A stretch of 64,000 bases of DNA from Chrysogorgia sp. JL179-B06. Lineage: Eukaryota > Cnidaria > Anthozoa > Scleralcyonacea > Chrysogorgiidae. Shown here one piece after another: positions 32,059 to 64,000 of the stretch. Location: the NCBI GenBank assembly GCA_035772405.1, contig JAYKKM010000339.1, forward strand, positions 379,501-443,500, read 5' to 3'. The position numbers were made by a program, and so were the translations under genes. The notes below the pieces were generated by a model, which saw nothing but the letters and a program-made list of their open reading frames with translations, was not told where the DNA came from and did no database searches. The stretch's first letter is position 1, and each line of letters begins with the position of its first letter.

Positions 32059-32107
32059 TTCAGTTTAGTCGGTAAGAGGTTCGTGTTAGCTTAACTTCGC
32101 TGTAGAA
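32059..32107 (+). promoter_or_regulatory. Conserved 5' leader/core promoter, unit A
   Basis: AGTTCAGTTTAGTCGGTAAG followed by AGGTTCGTGTTAGCTTAACT and TCGCTGTAGAA directly precedes the ATG and is kept nearly base for base in all three units (33251-33299 and 34418-34464). TCAGTT/TCAGTC fits an initiator. No clear TATA box is at -30. The transcription start is inferred. Confidence 0.4.
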
Positions 32108-32182
32108 ATGAAGTGGTCTAGAAACTTTATATCACTGGATGTTCTATGTTTAGTATTGTTTGCAAACTCTTGTGTTAAAATG
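32108..32182 (+). CDS. Alternative first exon A: signal peptide
   Basis: 25 codons from ATG to the donor ATG/GTGAGT, phase 0. The product starts MKWSRN and continues with a hydrophobic core ISLDVLCLVLFANS, a typical secretory signal. Intact. It could splice to the exon at 40713, as the third copy can. Confidence 0.6.
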
Positions 32183-32249
32183 GTGAGTTGTGATGTGTAT
32201 AGTGTCCACCACTATTCATTTCCACTTCGGTGAATAATTGTTGATTATC

Positions 32250-33425
32250 ACTATCCATTTTAGTATATTTTCAAATACTGACAGCCTAAATTCGCGAAAA
32301 AAATAGTAGAAAATTGTGAAAACCTTTTTTATTTTGCGTGTATGTTTGCAACACGCAAGGATACCGCACCGCTCGCCAACCAATCAGAGCGCGCGATTTA
32401 GATGGATACCGCACTGCTCGCTAGCCAATCAGAGCACGCGATTTAGATGGATACCACACCGCTCGCTAGCCGATCAGAGCGCGCGATTTAGATGGATACC
32501 GGACCTGTAAAAAATAATTACCATTGAGAACGCCACTTTTTTGTCTGGTATTTATTTTTAGTTAGGTTAGGGTTAGGTCACGGTCTAGGTTTAAGGTTAG
32601 GATCAAAGTTAGGTTTAGGATTGCGATTAAGATTAGACTAAGGTCTTGAAAATAGGAAGTTCAGTACTTGACCTTGTATGACGTTCACACAAAACAAGTC
32701 TATTCATGTCCGCTAAACACTCTATTGAAAACAATCCTATCACGACAATTGCTATTAACTTTTCTTTATATTTGTTTATAGGAAAACATGAACTACCACT
32801 TGAAAGATTGTCATCCAAATTTCTAATCCGACAAAAAATACATACAAATTTTACTGTCACGTCCTCATGCTCCATAGTTACTGACTTAGTTTAGTTACAT
32901 GGGCAGAGTGCCATGAATGATCGACAATTCAGAATCAATCAACACGTTATCACAGCACTTAAGTCGAATCATCTGGGAAGCAAATTCACAAAAAGTAAAT
33001 AAATATAGTTTTTTAAATAAAGTTGTTGTAATGTATATTGTTATATATTATATGTTATCCCGATAAACTACAATATTTTCTTTCCTAAGGAGCTCCGTAA
33101 ATACGAAAGATTCAGTTGTCTTTTTAAGAAACCACGGTTCTTGAAAATGATTATATACAGTTGACCTTGTATCATCATGACGATAAAGCGCGTTATTCAT
33201 GTCACGACTTGTCATGTCTCCCCTGCAGTAGTTAATCTTCACTCATCTAGTTCAGTTCAGTCGGTAAGAGGTTCGTGTTAGCTTAACTTCGCTGTAGAAA
33301 TGAAGTGGTTAATAGAAACTTTATATCACTGGATGTTCTATGTTTAGTATTGTTTGCAAACACTTGTGTTAAAATGGTGAGTTGTGATGTGTATAGTGTC
33401 CACCACTATTCACTTCCACTTCGGT
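32250..33425 (+). repeat. Promoter/first-exon triplication, unit B
   Basis: Same layout as unit A with about 85% or better identity by eye; it lacks seven of the ten minisatellite copies and about 60-80 bp of the block corresponding to 31385-31470. Its signal-peptide exon is broken. Confidence 0.85.
33300..33376 (+). pseudogene. First exon B: frameshifted signal-peptide exon
   Basis: Compared with copy A the codons after ATG AAG TGG read TTAATAGAAAC instead of TCTAGAAAC, a net gain of two bases (77 bp against 75). The new frame stops after 15 codons. The leader and donor site (AAAATG/GTGAGT) are still intact, so it may be transcribed but cannot supply the signal peptide. Confidence 0.8.
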
Positions 33426-34464
33426 GAATAATTGTTAATTATCATTATCCATTTTGGTATATTTTCAAATACTGACAGCCAAAATTCGCGAAAAAAATAG
33501 TAGAAAATTGTGAAAACCTTTTTTGTTTTGCGTGTATGTTTGCAACACGCGAGGATACCGCACCGCTCGCTAGCCGATCATATTTATTTTTAGTTAGATT
33601 AGGGTTAGGTCACGGTCACGGTTATCAAAGTTAGGTTTAGGAATAGGATTGCGATTAAGATTAGACTATAGGTCTTGAAAATAGGAAGTTCCTTTTGAGT
33701 CATCTCTTTTAGCATTGTCCTCTTCAAACACAGACTCTCGGATATGAAATAATACTTCTGAAACAGAATCTGCACAGTGACGTATGTCCATCCAGAAAAT
33801 GCACTGCTTGACCTTGTACGACGTTCAGACAAAACAAGTCTATTCATATCCGCTAAACACTCTATTGAAAACAATCCTATCACGACAATTGCTATTAACT
33901 TTTCTTTATATTTGTTTATACGAAGACATGAACTACCTTGAAAGATTGTCATCCAAATTTCTAATCCGATAAAAAAATACATACAAATTTTACTGTCACG
34001 TCCTCATGCAACTTAGTTCCTCACTTAGTTTAGTTGCATGGGCAGAGTGTCATGAATGATCGACAATTCAGAATCAATCAACACGTTATCACAGCACTTA
34101 AGTCGGATCATCTGGGAAGCAAATTCACAAAAAGGAGATCAATAATTTTTTTTAAATAAAGTTGTTTTTTAGTAATGTATTGTTATATATTATATGTTAT
34201 CCCGATAAACTACAATATTTTGTTTCCTAAGGAGCTCCGTAAACACGAAAGATTATGTCTTTTTAAGAAATCACGGTTCTTGAAAATGGATTACATGCTT
34301 GACCTTGTTTCAGCATGATGATAAAGCGCGTTTAAGTTTCATGTCACGACTTGTTGCGCCTCCCCTGCAGTGGTTAATCAAGTGATACTATAAAGATAAA
34401 TGCTGTTTCATCTAGCTCAGTTCAGTCGGTAAGAGGTTCGTGTTAGCTTAACTTCGCTGTAGAA

Positions 34465-63269
<28,805 letters not shown>

Positions 63270-63321
63270 GTCAGTGAAAAACACAGTTTAAATCTTTGAG
63301 ATAGAAATAATGTTGAAGTAG

Positions 63322-63545
<224 letters not shown>

Positions 63546-63589
63546 AAGGGTGACTGTAAATAGCAGTTATCTTCATCCTGCTCATCAGC

Positions 63590-63633
63590 ACTACACTGAT
63601 GAGGCCCAAAAGCCGAAACGGTACCGTCTGTAG

Positions 63634-63634
<1 letters not shown>
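63590..63634 (+). ncRNA. Hammerhead ribozyme, complete consensus core
   Basis: Stem I ACTACA (63590-63595) with TGTAGT (63629-63634); core CTGATGA (63596-63602); stem II GGC/GCC with loop CCAAAA (63603-63614); GAA (63615-63617); stem III ACGG/CCGT with a two-base loop TA (63618-63627); cleavage after C63628 in GTC. Every catalytic core base of the hammerhead is present, and the A-U pair closing stem III (15.1-16.1) is right. Stem I is the open one (type I). The very short stem III is typical of ribozymes from Penelope elements and retrozymes, which act better as dimers. It is bracketed by TA microsatellites. Confidence 0.88.

Positions 63635-63703
<69 letters not shown>
63635..63703. repeat. 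(TA)n microsatellite after the ribozyme
   Basis: About 33 TA repeats beginning directly at the 3' strand of stem I. Confidence 0.98.
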
Positions 63704-63706
<3 letters not shown>

Positions 63707-64000
63707 TAATATTTGGCATTTCACTCGATCAAACTACATGTTGAAAGGATTTATGGTGAAGGAAAATTTTGAGTGTTGGAATACATACATTTTAAGACCA
63801 AACCGGGACCAGTTGCGCAAAAATGCAACTTCAAGGCCTTCTGGCTGGAATTGAACCCCCGCGACCCTGCGATGCTAGTGCAGTGCTCTGACCACTGAGC
63901 TATAGAAGCCGTTGCCTAGAGCCTAGTCACGAGTTCTGTATATATGGTGGTGGTAATGCCGGGATAAGATTCTGGGTATCAATTATATATTAGGTAATAT
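63704..64000 (-). mobile_element. tRNA-derived SINE, family 2, fuller copy
   Basis: On the minus strand GGCTTCTATAGCTCAGTGG is the A-box head and GGGGGTTCAATTCCAGCC the B box, with a plausible tRNA-like T arm. The tail has TTTATGGTGAAGGAAAATTT and ATTTGGCATTTCACTC as in the copy at 20755. GTAATAT occurs at both edges (63706-63712 and 63994-64000), possibly a target duplication, but the window stops there. Confidence 0.8.

Larger units (their letters stand above)
30630..32230 (+). repeat. Promoter/first-exon triplication, unit A
   Basis: It begins CCATTTTGGTATATTTTCAA, carries the 45-bp minisatellite, a stretch of GGTTAGG-like simple repeat, a conserved block of about 700 bp, a leader and a signal-peptide exon at 32108-32182. 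Units B (32250-33425) and C (33443-34560) repeat this order with deletions. Minus-strand frames of 60-125 codons recur in all three units, but deletions and frame changes between copies argue they are not genes. Confidence 0.85.

Overview
This is a eukaryotic, metazoan window. Host genes are split into short GT-AG exons separated by multi-kilobase introns, and most of the sequence is non-LTR and Penelope-like retroelement pieces, tRNA-derived SINEs, foldback and MITE-like elements, minisatellites and long satellite arrays. The element families (a CR1/L2-type LINE with a 2A motif, GIY-YIG Penelope elements, RecQ-like fragments) and a secreted fibrinogen-like protein of a type I associate with corals and sea anemones suggest an anthozoan cnidarian. 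That assignment is inference; no search was run.

Two host genes could be assembled by hand from exons whose splice phases all agree, both on the plus strand. The first (5615-17595) encodes most of a TMEM30/CDC50 protein, the beta subunit of P4-ATPase lipid flippases; its 5' exon(s), with the cytosolic tail and first membrane helix, are not in the window. The second begins at a signal-peptide exon (34465-34539) and runs through at least ten more exons to 63269, off the right end. It encodes a secreted protein of at least 450 residues with a fibrinogen-like module flanked by two similar short modules. Its promoter and first exon have been triplicated in tandem (30630-34560); the middle copy of the first exon is frameshifted.

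Layout: 1-2150, decayed retroelement reverse transcriptase on the minus strand, interrupted by a 48-bp minisatellite and by a 5'-truncated LINE with a 16-bp target-site duplication. 2150-5600, mostly unassigned, with a hAT-like MITE. 5615-17595, the TMEM30 gene, whose introns hold a minisatellite with a 1,428-bp higher-order duplication, a GAT-type array that switches strand twice, foldback elements and SINEs. 17700-30600, an accessory landscape of foldback elements with tandemly repeated arms, Penelope and LINE pieces, and MITEs. 30630-34560, the triplicated promoter/first-exon region carrying a 45-bp CCAAT-containing minisatellite. 34540-63270, the fibrinogen-like gene, whose introns contain a RecQ-like helicase exon, about 44 copies of a 141-bp satellite, about 19 copies of a 151-bp satellite, Penelope 3' ends and one apparently intact 2A-bearing LINE ORF (1,137 aa). 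63300-64000, a complete hammerhead ribozyme core between two TA microsatellites, then a tRNA-derived SINE.

The long open frames in 6.8-9.9 kb and 10.0-12.0 kb are artefacts of repeats whose unit length is a multiple of three. No rRNA, bona fide tRNA gene or CRISPR array was seen.
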